Below, one piece after another: positions 1-12,777 of a DNA stretch of 64,000 nt. Origin of the DNA: Phytoseiulus persimilis (Eukaryota > Arthropoda > Arachnida > Mesostigmata > Phytoseiidae); contig CM075101.1 in NCBI GenBank assembly GCA_037576195.1, forward strand, positions 51,088,001 through 51,152,000. Direction: 5' to 3'. How positions within the stretch are numbered: the stretch's first letter is position 1; each line of letters opens with the position of its first letter. Below the pieces are notes generated by a model, which was not told where the DNA came from, ran no database searches, and saw only the letters and a program-made list of their open reading frames with translations. The translations under genes were made by a program, and so were the position numbers.

Positions 1-3000
1 CGCTTAACCATCTCTCCAGATCGCGACCCTCTCGAGTGAGCTCGATTGCTACTAGAGCTCGGCTCAGTGAGATCTGATCATTCGAAGACGCTTCTCTGAC
101 ATTTCGCGGTTCGAGGCCCGAGTCAGCCACAAACTTCCTCCAGATGGAAACCGCAAATGAAACAGGAGACGAGGTCACTGAAGCCAATCCCACCGAGAAC
201 ACCTGAGCGACGCTTGGGAACCGCGCACAAGCACGCTGAAGGCCTCACAAACTATCCGCCCATAGAGCGATAAACGCGATTCAGCAAAGTATAGGTTCTC
301 TTTCGGGACGCACCGCTGAAAAAACCATTCCGAAGCTTAGTCCGACGAGACTCACAATCGGTGATGATCCTGCCAGGTTTACGACCCTTTCCACATGAAA
401 TTGTGCCGAACGAAATCATCATTACATACGAATAGCGTATGTGGTCGTTAGAGTGAGATGAATACCTCAATCGGAGCTTTGAGCTCGGAATGGCGGAGCT
501 GGGTCGCTCCCGAGCACCGAGACAGCCGGACGGACCGGCCGGCTCGTTTCCTCCGCCACTTAAGGCCTCCCGTGCGCCGGACCATTATGAGATAGCACGA
601 ATCGCTGTTGTGTCTGTGTTCGAAGGTCAATGTGAGATTTCGACTCCGAGTGAAAACTGAAGGGTGAGAGATGATCCAGGGATTGGTTCGCTTGTAACCA
701 AACAGCGAAGTAACCGCATCCCTCGAAACGACATCGTCCGGGAAAGTACATGGAGAGCGCACCTTTCACGAACAACAAACGATCTCTCGTTTGTCCTCCT
801 GATTCTCAATTCGGAAAGAACACATCATCGAACGATTGCTGTCGAACGTAAACCGCTGACGGTCCCGCACCTCGGAACTATGAACAAAGTGGAATGTTCT
901 GTTCTCAGTGTTCTTCGTCGCTCGTATCCTCCATTCAACCAGAAGACCTCTCTCGTGGGCACGGGGGAAATCCCTGGAACCGGCTCGACGGACCCGAATG
1001 ACCCGACTCCCAGTAGCTCTGATGGCCAAGATGACAATCGAGAGCTGATTCCGATCTTTTTCCGGATCGGGAAATGGGGCCAATTAGGCCAAACGACGAG
1101 AGTTGGACCAGTTAACCTCTGGGGCGAATAGTCGCTCGGCATCCTGGGCGGGCTGCCCGCGAGGTACCAAGCGACGAGAGCCGCGTCTGTTGCCAAGCCG
1201 CGAGAGGAGCCTAGACATCAGAGATGAAGATGTGCTCATATAGCTCACGGTTGGCCTGATGAGTTGTTGTTCGGGAACATCAGCTGTGAATCAGCATCCA
1301 GCCCAGAACATTCTCACGAAAAGACTTTTCCCGCGCTCTCGATCGTATCAACAGCCATCAGCAGATGCACAAAATGATTCAGAGTGGGTCAGAGAATGGA
1401 TGGCAAAGCACACGTTACCATCGGGTCCGAGTGGATGGGGTCTGCGGCAGGAAGAGGGCGAGGGGTGCTCGGGTCGTGTCAATATTTACATTATTGACAT
1501 CACATGTGTGTGCGTTTGTGATCTGTGTCAAGAAGCGGTCGGACAACAGAGAGTATCGATAGCCCTGCGACCTCGTCCTTGATATATTACCGAACAGATC
1601 CCTGGGAAAACGTGTACTTGAGCAGCGGATGGCCGAATCCGACGACCTGGCTCCCTGGTGAAGCCATCAACCGCGCTTTGATCCCTGGAGGATGCGTTCT
1701 TGTGAGTTAAGCACTGGTTTTGGGCCGCGCTTGCTCCGTGGTCAGTCACATTGTTCCGGAAGTTTCGCTCAGGACGGGCAGAACATCCGCAGGAAAAATA
1801 ATCTCGGACCAGATGGATTCCGGGACTTCATCGCCCCACGAGCTCCGGCCGAGATTCCGATGGACCGGATCTCTGTGTACACTGAGTTGGCTCCCCAGTC
1901 GATCGAGATCACGTCACGATGTCCCTCCTCCCCCTTGGTACGCGTCCTCTGGGCCATCACTCCGAATCGACGGAAATATCGAGCGCAGAACAAACATCTT
2001 TCGTGGCTGTGAATGATTGTCGACAGGAAACGCAAATGAGATGCCCCTCATAGTCGGATCTAATCGACGTTCCCGGGCAAACCGGGAGTCATTTTCTGAA
2101 GAGTGTTAAATATCGTCGACAGCATCGTGACAACGGAGCCCGTCGAATCCGTCATCGATTGCGATGAGCGATGAAGGAACTGATGAATAACTATCCTTCG
2201 TAGGATGGGCTACTTTTTCTCTTGGGCAGCGCAATCGACTATGGTCGGGCCCAAGAAACATTGACCTTGATTCCTGAGCGGAAATTCTCGATCGCGATAG
2301 GATCAAGGGGTTTCCTGAATCGTCTCTGTGTCTCTCCGCAGGGGGAAACACTCTGAGGTGCTCCGCTAATCCGCTCCGCCCCGGGCCCTTTCTGAATCCG
2401 CCACCCCCAGGAGTGCTTCGTGTTCAGCGAGCTGTGACGTGCAGGAGATCTCGTTGCGGAGCTGATTGATTCCTGATCAGAGCGTGCTCGGAAGTGTCAT
2501 CGTAAACACTTTGCCCCTAATTCACTTTTATTCTTGAGCCGACTGGTTGTACGTATAGATCGAGCGCAACTCGTAGCTCTCCCATCTGACACTAGGCCCT
2601 GCATTAACGGTTCGTTGGCTCTGAGCAAACTTCATTTGAGGAAAGGGTGTCCGGGCCGGTGGAATTTTCCGGGACCGTGGGCCCACTATCAAGACGGTTC
2701 AGTCACGGGGCTCAAGACCAAATTCTCAGGCCGATGAGTCGTGTTGACAACGAAACCACCGGGAAGTTCCCAAAACAAAATCGTAAAGCTGAATAATGAG
2801 ACTCGAGGGTGAACGGCTGCTTTCATTGAGCCCGTCGCGGCTCTTCAACAGCACCATGATCTGTCGCTGAGAGATGTTTGCTTTCGATTCATGTAGAAAT
2901 CTTCTCAGGGCAAACGAACGGGAGCCACAGGAGTCTCAGGGGAAGAGACCCAAGATTTGTGAGCCGAACGGAATCAGGTTCCGCCTTTCTCCAATGCTCG

Positions 3001-6000
3001 TCAAGCTTCGATGGAGGTGAGTAAAACTAGATGGAGGAAGGCTGCGGGAAGCAGCCCTGATCCTGAGTTCTGTCCTGAGCCCCGTGAGCAACCCTTGTGC
3101 CGGACTTGTAGGGCTTCGTGTCGGTATGATGCGTTCGTTGTTGTGATTAGAGTGCACGCTTTCCCTGGCAACAACTATTTTAGTGATTGAGTTAATTCTA
3201 GAGCTGCGGGCCGAGCCAAACACGGCCCGGAGTCCCTCTTCGGGACCGCCGCGTCGTTCTATCTGTCTGCGAGCTGCTCGCGTGGCCGAGCAGTACGCAA
3301 GCCAGGTCTGTCATCTCAGCTCAGATCTTCCGAGCAAGTTGTTCAGCCACCACTATGGGTGTTTTACCGCACCCGCATCACCACGCGCCCCGGTCGGCCA
3401 TTCGTCCGTTCAGAGCAAGACGAACGACCGGCGATAATACCGCGTTGTGCAGGCCGGTGTCCGCTTCTAGGAATGCCGATGAAGCTGCAACGAAGCGACA
3501 TAACACTTGACTCTATGTAGAGTCAGTCTGAGCAACATTTGATGGTCTCAGAGATTGTATGATGTTTCGCGGATCCTGCCCGAGTCGCTCGATGCCTGTT
3601 CGCGCCAGCATTCAATCAATTCCGAATCTTGTAAGTATCGTAACGTGACCGAGCTTCTTAGCCTAGCGGCTCGTTCCGTGGAATACGTCGCGAGAATTCC
3701 GGGAGCGCGATTCTTGCGGACAGTTCTAGCGAACAAAAAACAAACGAAAGCCCTTGAGAGAGCATCTGGCGATATCGCGAGCGGTTTCAAGATCTCGGGT
3801 TCCTAGAGACTCCCGTGGGTCCAAAGACAGCGCACGGCCTCTCACCAAAACATTCCACACGCGTGGAACGGATCAGAGAGATACGATTCCGACTGAGGAA
3901 GAAAACGGTATGTCAGCAAGGAACGCGTGCATCACACCACGGACGATACGCACACGGCCACGTCGAATTCAAATTAGCTCGCAATGTTGCCCGCGATGAG
4001 CAATAAATCGAAGTGCACCGTAACAACAGGAGATTGTTTACGAGGCTCGAGCTTACGTGATACCAGCACTATGCCAATCTTTCTTGCGTTCAAGCGACGA
4101 CTTTCGGCGAGAAAGTTGATTCCACAGAAGAAGCTCTCAAAAAGCGGACGCGATTCCTCGGTAGCTCCAACAATCGCGTTGCAATCGGGGCGTTGCAATT
4201 CTGCCGAAGGGGATACTCGAGATCGTTGTGTGACATAGGAACGTTTTACTGGAAACCAACCGAGCCCTCTGTTTTCTGGATTTCAATCAGGGATCTCAAA
4301 GAGAAGCTCGGCGCGCGATTGTCGGGAGACAGATTTGGAAAGATCTGAACGCTTTCTGTGAGACAGCTCGTCACCTGTCGTGCGAGCGCGGTAACATCTC
4401 ACGCTTTCAAGATGATCAAATTGACAAAAATGCAACAGTTTAGAAAGAGTAAAAACCCAGCCAACAGAATGAGCAAAAACTGGACACTATGACAAGTGGC
4501 TTCGAAGTGTTTTTATCAAGAATCGCGCCCTGCTCAGCCCGAGATTTGAAGCGTTTTTGCTTTCGCTGTGGCGAATCTCTGACAGCTTGTTGAAACCCCG
4601 CAGCGGAGATGTATGGGTGAGAGAACGATGAAGAAACGAGCGAGGAGGAGAACACTTAAGAATTAGATACGTCATCTACGTAAGCGAGGAGCTCGGTAAA
4701 TATGGCAGATCGGAACGGCGATCAGGATGAACTTTGTTCAGTTATCGATCTGAACGGCCTCGAAAGAGGTATTGAAGATTAATGAAACGAGGGCTATGAG
4801 CATCAACCATTCCAACCCTTCTGGCTGTCGGTGGCCGTTTTCCGAAATGTTATGTTCTGGGAATCATGCTCAAAAGACACGTTCCTCATTGGATTCCTCA
4901 CGTCTCGGGAACGAGACGTCGTTCAAGTCGAGAGGGGACGCCGCGATCTCTCTACAGAAACATCGCATCGAAAAATCCTAATCTACAGGCGTCTCATCGG
5001 GTCGAATCCAAGGAGCTGACATCCAACTCGGCGAGAAATCTCGAGGCTGGCCGCACATCTTGAGATGCGGTCACGCGCCTGTAATTGCCATTCCATATTC
5101 GAACGACGAGTCGATGGTTCCAAAACACTTTGTACGACACATGTTCCGATCTATGAACATTATTTGACCGACGGACGGGAATATACATGCCTTCCATACT
5201 TCGCGACCGCTGCGAGTTGATGACTGCGAGCACCTTTTGCGTGCATCCCGAGGAATCGAAATTTATCGATCCCAGCTGTTCCGAGGCGAACTCAGATAAT
5301 GGTGAGGAGAGTTCAGTGGGCTCGATCCACGAACCTCTCTGAATCTTGCTCAGGTGCGTCTTCGTCAAGTTCTTCCTCGGGTTGAGTTTCGTTCCCGCAT
5401 GGAGTCTGCCTCCGGAACATGCGCGAAGTTCGCTGCTTCATTAAATTCAGAGGCTCAGAAGAATATGATCATCGCTAATGACGGCTTATCGAATGATTGA
5501 TCCCGGTAATGCGAATCGATACAGCCAATGCGCACCAGGTTATGTTCGAGCTGTGTGTCTTGTCTTGGACTTATTAGCTGACTCCCGGCATGCAAGCTGC
5601 TTAACTTTGGGTAGGCGATTGAGCCGATCCATGTTGTCGGTGCCAGAAGCCGTTTGCGTCTTTTGCGTAACTCAATGACCGCTCTGGACCCACGGCTACC
5701 GCGCCGGAGCAACGATGGTATCGATCTTTGTGCACTTTGGAAGGATACTACGCCGCTCCTACGGTTGGAGCAACAAGACGCGGGCGCCGGGAACGAGGTT
5801 CTTGCGCCGCTAATCTAGCGGAGGCCAGCGCTTCATCGCCGCTCGCGTATGCTGTCCGATTCAGACTCCAGGCTTGTCGGGGCTGCAGAGATCGCCATTT
5901 TACCACCTGCTATGTACATACAGCCGTTTACAACCGGGATGTCCGGGAAAAACTCATCGTTACCGATGCCGACCCGTGATGAGCTCGGGACGTGCGATCC

Positions 6001-7341
6001 ACGCGCCGAGCAACCGTTACAAACCTGCTTAATGACGCGAAGAGAAGGCGAGGGTCGCCCGCTGACCCCTATTGGATCGTTTGGTACCAGAGGGCTCTCA
6101 ACGGTTTTCAAGAGTCTTCACGCGAATCTCACTCGCTGTCGCCACGTTTTGAAAAGGAAAAACACGGGCGGGCTTCGTTCTTCCCATGCTTGAGGAGGCA
6201 GGGGCTTGAAATAAACGTCGTTTGATCATCTGCGAGGGGTGTAGCAGGCGCGCTGCTTGGTTGTGCGCGAGAGGCAGCTGGTCTCGCTCTCAGAACTCTC
6301 AAAGCCGAGAACTTGTTCGCTAATTTTAGTTCGTGCAACATCGTCTATCCTTGGGTATCCGACTCGCAATCTTTCCGGTAGCTGCTCAAAACGCCCGGAA
6401 AGCGTTCCCACTCCGCTCGCCTACGTAAAAACGGTTGAAACACGGACGCCGGACAAGCCAGGAGAGAACAATCTCGATCGACCCGCCCTGGTGTTTCAGT
6501 GGGCTTCTTCCACTGCCTGAAATCAACGATGAAAGACTCAAACCCAGTGCTCTTTCCGCTGATATCCTCGGAATGCTCTGAGTGCGCTTCGTTAGATTCG
6601 AATCGTGGTTCTAGAAAACGAAGTGCGACGACGGACGAGAGGGCGGCTTCGGAGATCATGGCCGGGAGCCGAACAACTCTACTTTACCGGATTTCCTGGT
6701 GATTAAGCAATGCTCTGTTAGAGCCAGACCCGTATCGTCAGCGACCCGACTGGGGATCGAGAGCAGGGATCGATTGAAAGTACGGCGAGCGGTGTTCTGG
6801 AAGCTCAAGGTGCCGAGCCAAGGTGGAAAACGAAACTGCTTCTTGCTTCCGAGCCATTGGGTATTCCCTGTAGTGGAGTCATGCGACCGGCCGTGTCCTT
6901 GCTTGTCACCTTAAGAGCTTCCTTCTGACGCTGTTCGATCGAGACGAGTCCTGTGACTAAATCACGTATTCAACGTTGATTTCATTGCAGACGACTTTCC
7001 AACCTCACTTGGTGAATCTCTTACAACGGAACGAAGCGGCCGACCAGCCGGCCGTCGCAGGCATTTGCCTTCGCTTTCGGTTTCCAGCCATTTTTTACGC
7101 GGACCAGTGAATTCGAGCTCGAGCATGCTCCAATCTGGCCTGATTCACTCACTGGGCTCCTGCTAATCTCCCAGAGCGGATCTCGTGTTATAACGTGAGC
7201 CCGGGGGAGCAAACGCCGTTGACCAAAATTCGAACTTGATGTCCTGCAGAGCCGCCGGCCGCAACGCCAAACCTCAGGTCTAACATCGTGAGTGTACCTG
7301 AGCATCGCGTCTGCTCTGAGGCTCTGCTATAGTGGAGAAAC
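1..7341. other. Stretch without a recognisable gene
   Basis: I see no recognisable protein, RNA gene or mobile element here. The longest open frame is 155 codons at 664-1131 on +; it is overlapped on the other strand by frames of 105 and 123 codons, shows no domain and is within chance expectation. A well-formed splice pair (acceptor near 2938, strong GAG/GTGAGTAAA-type donor near 3016) brackets 77 bases that read openly, but the peptide is not recognisable, so no exon is called. Confidence 0.4.
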
Positions 7342-7377
7342 GGGAATGCGCGTGGGAATACGCATGGGAATACGCGG
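7342..7377. repeat. Three tandem 12-bp units
   Basis: Three consecutive 12-bp units, GGGAATGCGCGT, GGGAATACGCAT and GGGAATACGCGG, lie end to end with few differences. The unit junctions create CGTGGGAA (7351-7358) and CATGGGAA (7363-7370). The first matches the published consensus for Su(H)/CSL, the DNA-binding effector of Notch signalling, and the second is a near match. The repeat is seen directly; a regulatory role is only inference. It could equally be a short random minisatellite. Confidence 0.75.
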
Positions 7378-10281
7378 AATCGGCATATTTGCTCCTCCGA
7401 AGAGGACTCCTAGTTCCAACCAGAAGCCGGTTCTGCAATGCTGACTTCAGACGGATCGCTGGAAGCCATCATCGACCGTTCCGCCTCCTGAACGTCGGCT
7501 GATATCCACATTAATTGCTTCTGATCTTTTCGGTCGAACGCTTGAACGGGGGATCATCAATGCTGAAAGCGTAGCTGCGTTCCTCGTTGACATCGAGAGC
7601 ATCGATTCCGGTCGTGGAGAGTAGTATTCGGCCCATTTCAGCGTCGAATGTTCAAACTGCCGAAGCCAACGTCCTTCCAGCAGGTAGGAGATAGCCACCA
7701 AGTTTCAGCACTTTCACTGGAGGGTGATGCATTGAGCGGGTTGATCGGAAATCGTCCGACTCCTCACGTTGTGCTTGGAGGGGACAAAAACCTAGCAACT
7801 CATGTCGATCGGATGTCGTCTTCGGAACTCCTTGTCGAGTGGCTGGACGACGAGCCCTGTCTCGACGTAGAGTTCGGGCCAGGAGAACGCAATGCCTCAC
7901 GGGGTTCCTGCATAGATTGCGGGGCTAGGGGCGGCTCCATTCGAACTCATCGAGCGTTCGTTGCCGTAGACACACATCGTTACGGACGGATGCTCTCGGG
8001 GTTCCAGAGTTGCATGCTCGTGACTCTTCGAACACGCAGACTCAGCTCTCACTTCGAAACGTCCGTTCCAGAGCGTTCCATGACCGTCTTCTCAGATAGT
8101 TGACTCTACGAATTTTCTAGCGAGCGAGCGGTGGATACGCTCCAATTGCGGTCTCCTCGAGGGAGCTTGGAATGGATCCTACCACACACCAAGCTAAAGA
8201 TGAAATTTACGGAAACCGAGATGAGGCTCCACTGATGATCTCGACGGCTCACTCGCCCGAGGATCTAAACAGTCAACTGGGAGTCCGAATGAGGGGGTCG
8301 TTGTGAATTAGACCACGTCTCTTATTACGTTCGTTTGAATCAACATCAGATTGACCGATCGATCCATCGATCGGCCGCTCGGAGCAGACAAGATACCTAC
8401 AAGCGCAGAGCTCTCTGGAACCTACGGTCCATGACGGAAATCCAGTGCCAGCCCCATCCGCTCACTGATCACACCGAGGAGCGGAAGGACTTTCCTGAGT
8501 TCCAATGTAGCGAGATCCAGGATCCCTCAAATGGAATGCCCCTCCGAGCTTTTCTGACTTCGACCCTCTGCCGCGCCGATTTGTGCAGTTTTTGATTCCA
8601 GCCCCTGCTGGAAGGCCACCTCGGGTTCCGACTAGAGGAGCAGAAAGTGTTCACCCGCCGTTTGAAACCCGTCGCGTGCACCCAAACAACAATGGAAAAC
8701 TCGGGAAGATAATGAATCCGCGGAAGAGCCCGAGTGACGGGTTCGCGGTGGTGTAGTGAGATTCGCAGCAGGAGGGTGTGTGGTGAGCAGGACCGGAGTC
8801 CATGAACTCAGAGATCGCTACTCCACTCGCTCGGCCGCTGTTTTATTTCTGCTCGGCTGGAGAGCCGACGCATAAGCGAGCGGCTTCGTGCTTGTTCTTC
8901 TGAAGGAACTCGTATTCGCTGCAGGCACAGGAGGGTCAAGGCCGTTCGGGGCGTTTGTACACCTCGACGAGCGCTCTGCCCGAGGCTGAACGGATCGCGG
9001 AAGCGTGAGGACGGACAGGCAGGAACACTGACAGACGGAGAAACAAGTGAAAGGAGAGTGAACGTGTCCGATGGGTAGGCGCGGCACGCTCGCCGTGCGG
9101 CGTGCTAATCGGCCATACAGAACGGTCAACAAAGCGTTACGACGAGCTCTGAAGTTCGGATCGAATCCGTTGGGTTCGTCTACGGCTACGGCATCCGATG
9201 GACGTAAGGGGAGAGGGCGGTTAAAATGGCATTCGGCGAATCGGAACAGGAGGTCACGCGAAAAGAGCCCAAATTATCAGTTCACAACGGCTGAGAGCAC
9301 CCTAAAACACATTGGTTCCGTCCACTGTTCGGAGCCTACATCGCAGCTCCCTCGGACGGCGGCTGATTCTCCTCCGTCGAACCCGACCGGAAGCTCGGAG
9401 GGGTCTCGAAGAGTTCTCGCCTCAGTTACTGTTTGCCATCCTCGGGAAATCATATCAAGTCGTCGTTCTGTCATGCTCCCGGTCCCTACGAAGTGAACAC
9501 ATTCACGAGCGCCTCACTAGCCGCCGCTTGGACGCTGTCTGGCCGTGGGAGCGCTGCGGGCCCTCCGGTGGCAGCACAGTGGATGCATGCCCCAGCAACG
9601 CAACATCGAATCACGGAGCCGAGTCTTGCACCCAGGGGCCGAGCCCTATGTCGCGCAAGGGGATGGACCCTGGTCCAACCGGTGGTGGCTGCTATGAATA
9701 TCACGCAAGGGAACGAAGGACGCTGCGATCGATTTATGGAGTCGGCCGGGTGTGAGTTCCAGTGTCGCGCGATTTCCGCTCAATCACGTTCCTGAAACAG
9801 ATATTGTTCGGGGCCTTTAGGAAAAACTCTCTCTCCCTCCCCTCCTCTCTCTCAACTCAAACGCTCGTCAAAGACAGCGTTCTGCTTAAATCGCTGTCGA
9901 GGGAAGTTCTCGGAGAGCCCTCTGTGGATTTATGGAACTCGGAATTGCTTCGATTTCCTCGATGAAGGAAAAAAGCCAACCTCGACTTCTCAGGAACGCT
10001 TGATCTGCGAAGAAACGTCCAGAAGAAGCCCATGGGTGTTAAGCTCGTTATGGGCTTCTATCCCGATAAGAGGAGCAAGTGATTTCTGGAATAGGGCTGA
10101 AGACATCCTATCACCACCGCAGAGCGTGTTAACACGGAATGGCATTTCCCTGGCAGAGACCGGCATTTCGATGTTCGTGAAGGTGATCAAGCGTTGGTCT
10201 CGGCTTCGGATACGCACTCTCGGGTTCGGTGCCCAGAACTCTGTTTGTCGGACTCGATGTCTCTCTAGGTGAACGACATCG
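7378..10281. other. Stretch without a recognisable gene
   Basis: Open frames include 151 codons at 7648-8103 on +, with antisense frames over it, and 147 codons at 9312-9755 on +. None shows a domain, signal peptide or repeat. A 20-nt palindrome at 8355-8374 is listed separately. A CT-rich patch lies at about 9822-9850. Confidence 0.4.
8355..8374. repeat. Near-perfect 20-nt palindrome
   Basis: CCGATCGAT and ATCGATCGG form perfect 9-bp inverted arms around a 2-nt CC spacer. It could form a cruciform or bind a dimeric protein. TCGA-containing words are frequent in this DNA, so chance is a real alternative. Confidence 0.6.
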
Positions 10282-10569
10282 GTGTCGTGGGTGTGTCTGC
10301 CTCCATATTTATTAGTTGCCGGTGACACAGCCGCCGGTCTAATTCCTAATGTGGTGATAGATGATTCGATGGTGATTACATTGTCTTGGCGTCGCCATCG
10401 CAGACAAGACCAGGCATGGCTTTGTCCGCAGACAGAGCCTTATCCAATAGCTTGGTCTACTGACGGAACCTTTTTCATTGGCGAAGCCTTTTCGGTTGGC
10501 GGAGCTTTCGACGTCGGATCATTCTCTCCGGCTAGAGCTTTCGTTGCTGTCACGATCTTTTGCAAATGA
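10282..10569 (+). CDS. Open frame with degenerate hexapeptide repeat, unknown protein
   Basis: A 95-codon frame with ATG at 10282. From about residue 61 the sequence falls into 18-bp units read in phase: DGTFFI, GEAFSV, GGAFDV, GSFSPA and RAFVAV. This gives a loose G-x-A-F-x-V hexapeptide periodicity ending five codons before the stop. The underlying DNA is an imperfect 18-bp tandem repeat (about 10462-10551) whose unit length is a multiple of three, so repeat expansion would keep the frame. The first half is not repetitive and holds no recognisable domain. No clear splice sites or promoter were identified. It may be a fragment of a low-complexity secreted or structural protein, or a non-coding minisatellite that happens to be open. 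I do not recognise it. Confidence 0.2.
   Translation: MSWVCLPPYLLVAGDTAAGLIPNVVIDDSMVITLSWRRHRRQDQAWLCPQTEPYPIAWSTDGTFFIGEAFSVGGAFDVGSFSPARAFVAVTIFCK
10462..10551 (+). repeat. Imperfect 18-bp tandem repeat
   Basis: About five diverged copies, best seen as GGCGAAGCCTTTTCGGTT and GGCGGAGCTTTCGACGTC, with weaker flanking copies beginning GACGGAACC and GGCTAGAGC. The fourth copy is shortened or strongly diverged. The repeat lies in the 3' half of the 95-codon frame. Confidence 0.55.
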
Positions 10570-12567
10570 AGGCGGTTACCATTGAGTCAGTCAGTGAGAG
10601 TAATTCCGGAGACCGATGGCTCCGGGCGAAGGATTTTGTGTTGCACTTTGTCGGAAGCGATGGATTAGATTCGCGCTCGTTCCCGAGGATAAGTCACCGG
10701 CTCCAGGTTCTAGCCTCAGAACAGAGGAATCGTCTAACTATCGAGGAAGTACCAGTGAACTATTAGAAGAGACAAATATCAGGGGATACGCTCGCAAAAT
10801 CGAAAACGTGATTTTCAGCCGAGTATGCTTCATAGGGATCTCTACGAAGGCCAGAGCTGGCGCTTCCAAGTATTGTTCCTCAGCTCTGCTACCGATTCCC
10901 ATGAGATCGATGAATCGATGGATGAATAATGCTCTGAAGTTCAGGCTCTGTGAATAACTGCCTATGACTCAGGTATTTCTCCTTACCAGAGTCTAGTTAG
11001 TTTTCGAAATCATTCCTCGTCGAGATGGTTCAGAGTAATGATTAGGGATTGAATTTCATCGCGGCAATCGCGGAATACGCTCAGGTTCAAAAGAGAGAAT
11101 CCAAAGTCTCCTGTGTTCGGTTCATGTAAAAACCCCAAGTGGACGATCAGCTGCTCATTCCCAGACGAGAAAACTGTCAGTTATTGGTACAGAATCTCGC
11201 GGCTCACATCGATTCCCTCGAGGTTCGCGATTTTAATCAAACTCAAGGATGGCTCATATTTCGTCGGATTTCCTCCCGATTTCTCGAGGGAATATTCTGT
11301 AACGCACCTCAAACGCCATGTGAGAGTCCCGCTCGCTATGCGACCCGCTCGGGTCTTCTGCAACGAGCCTGCATCTAAGAGGACAACAGCCTGGGAAGCC
11401 TAGAAACTCTGAGTTTCTTTCTACCCGAACAGGATCCGATCTTCCAGTTGGCCGTTCTTGCATATGCACTTGCCTGGCCTTGCGAAGTGCTCATACGACC
11501 CACACGGTCAATGGCCAAGCACGTTCAAGACGAGGCAGGCATAGTTAGAGGAGAGAGCTGAGTCCGAGGATCTATTAGATGAGATCAATTCTAATTCAGA
11601 GAAGAGTATTGTCGCTATCCTTCTTTCTACGGAGGGTTCGCGTTCAAGGAAGAATTGAGGGATTCTTCCCCGTGGAGGACAAGAAGGATATCCTTGTGCG
11701 GGGCGGGATTGTCCAGTCTTGCGGAGGGTAAACATACATCCTCGGGATCCGAGAGCGGTCCAAATGAATCCGTTCGCCTCGAGCCAATTGAAAGCAGCGA
11801 CAAGGATGAACCAAGAGTCGATAAGATGCGGGTGAAGTAAAGCGGAGCGGAAGCGGAGAACGAGCGTCTGTGAAGGAGGCAAGAGGAGAAGCGATTTCAT
11901 TTAAAAAAAAAAGGATATTCGTTCGACCTCCGAGGATTTAAGGAGACTCCAGAGACTCCGGTGGTTTTCCTTGGAATACATAAATCAAACTCAAAGGCTC
12001 CGGAATTCCGAGACTTCGACTCGTCTTGCAGCGGGCGAATAAGCGACGTTTTCCCAAGAGCGGCAGGGGGAGCAGCTGTCGTTCCCAGGCCGCTCTTCGT
12101 TCGGGACGGATCTGGTCCGTAATTATTACAGACAGTGAGTCTTTTCTTCTGCTCCTCTGTTCCCTGTTAACCCCTCCAGTCCGGTCCCAACACCATCGAA
12201 AATCCGCATTCCTTCCTGATTCTCGCCTGCGCTCTTCACCCGGTTGTCCTGTCTGGTTGTGAGTCACTCACGTCTTCTTTGCCAAGCAGTACGTTTCCCG
12301 TTTGTTCTCGAGAAAACAAACTGCCCCTCCTTTCGATCATCCGGGAACTCCGGTCCTTGATTTCGCGTCGGACGGGTTCGGAATTCGTTGTAGCTAGATG
12401 GGAACTACCCGGACTGACCGATTCCTCTCCACGTTTTGTCGATGCCATCCACCATCGCTAACAAGAGGATGGACGGTAGCAGGACGAGGGTTCGAACGAC
12501 CTCATTGGGAAGTTTCATTCGTCACGCGAAATTCTCCGGGTTGATTATTCGGACGGTTTTGATTCAG

Positions 12568-12777
12568 GATGAGCGCCGAGACACCACTTCTAGGGGACCA
12601 AAATTACGCGCTGGTTATCCTATGGCAGCTTGCATCTGCTCTCTATCGGTTCCCCGAGTTGGAAACACATGAGAATCGCCCGGACAGCATCAGAGACGCT
12701 CTAATGATCTCGATGCTTCACGTGGCCACAAAGTTCAGTTCGCATACTCTCGGGGCCAACGGTCGGGAAGCGGCCAA
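12568..12777 (+). CDS. Possible internal exon, unknown protein
   Basis: A 210-base block bounded by an AG acceptor context (GATTCAG before 12568) and a GTGAGC donor (12778). Read from 12569 it is open throughout and encodes a helical-looking segment (residues such as YALVILWQLASALYRF, then DALMISMLHVATKF). I cannot assign a family and did not find a convincing partner exon within the next kilobase. Short AG...GTGAG blocks that stay open occur by chance, so this is a weak candidate only. Confidence 0.15.

Noticed and set aside
664..1131. 155-codon open frame
   Set aside because: Expected by chance in a window of this size and overlapped by antisense open frames; no domain.
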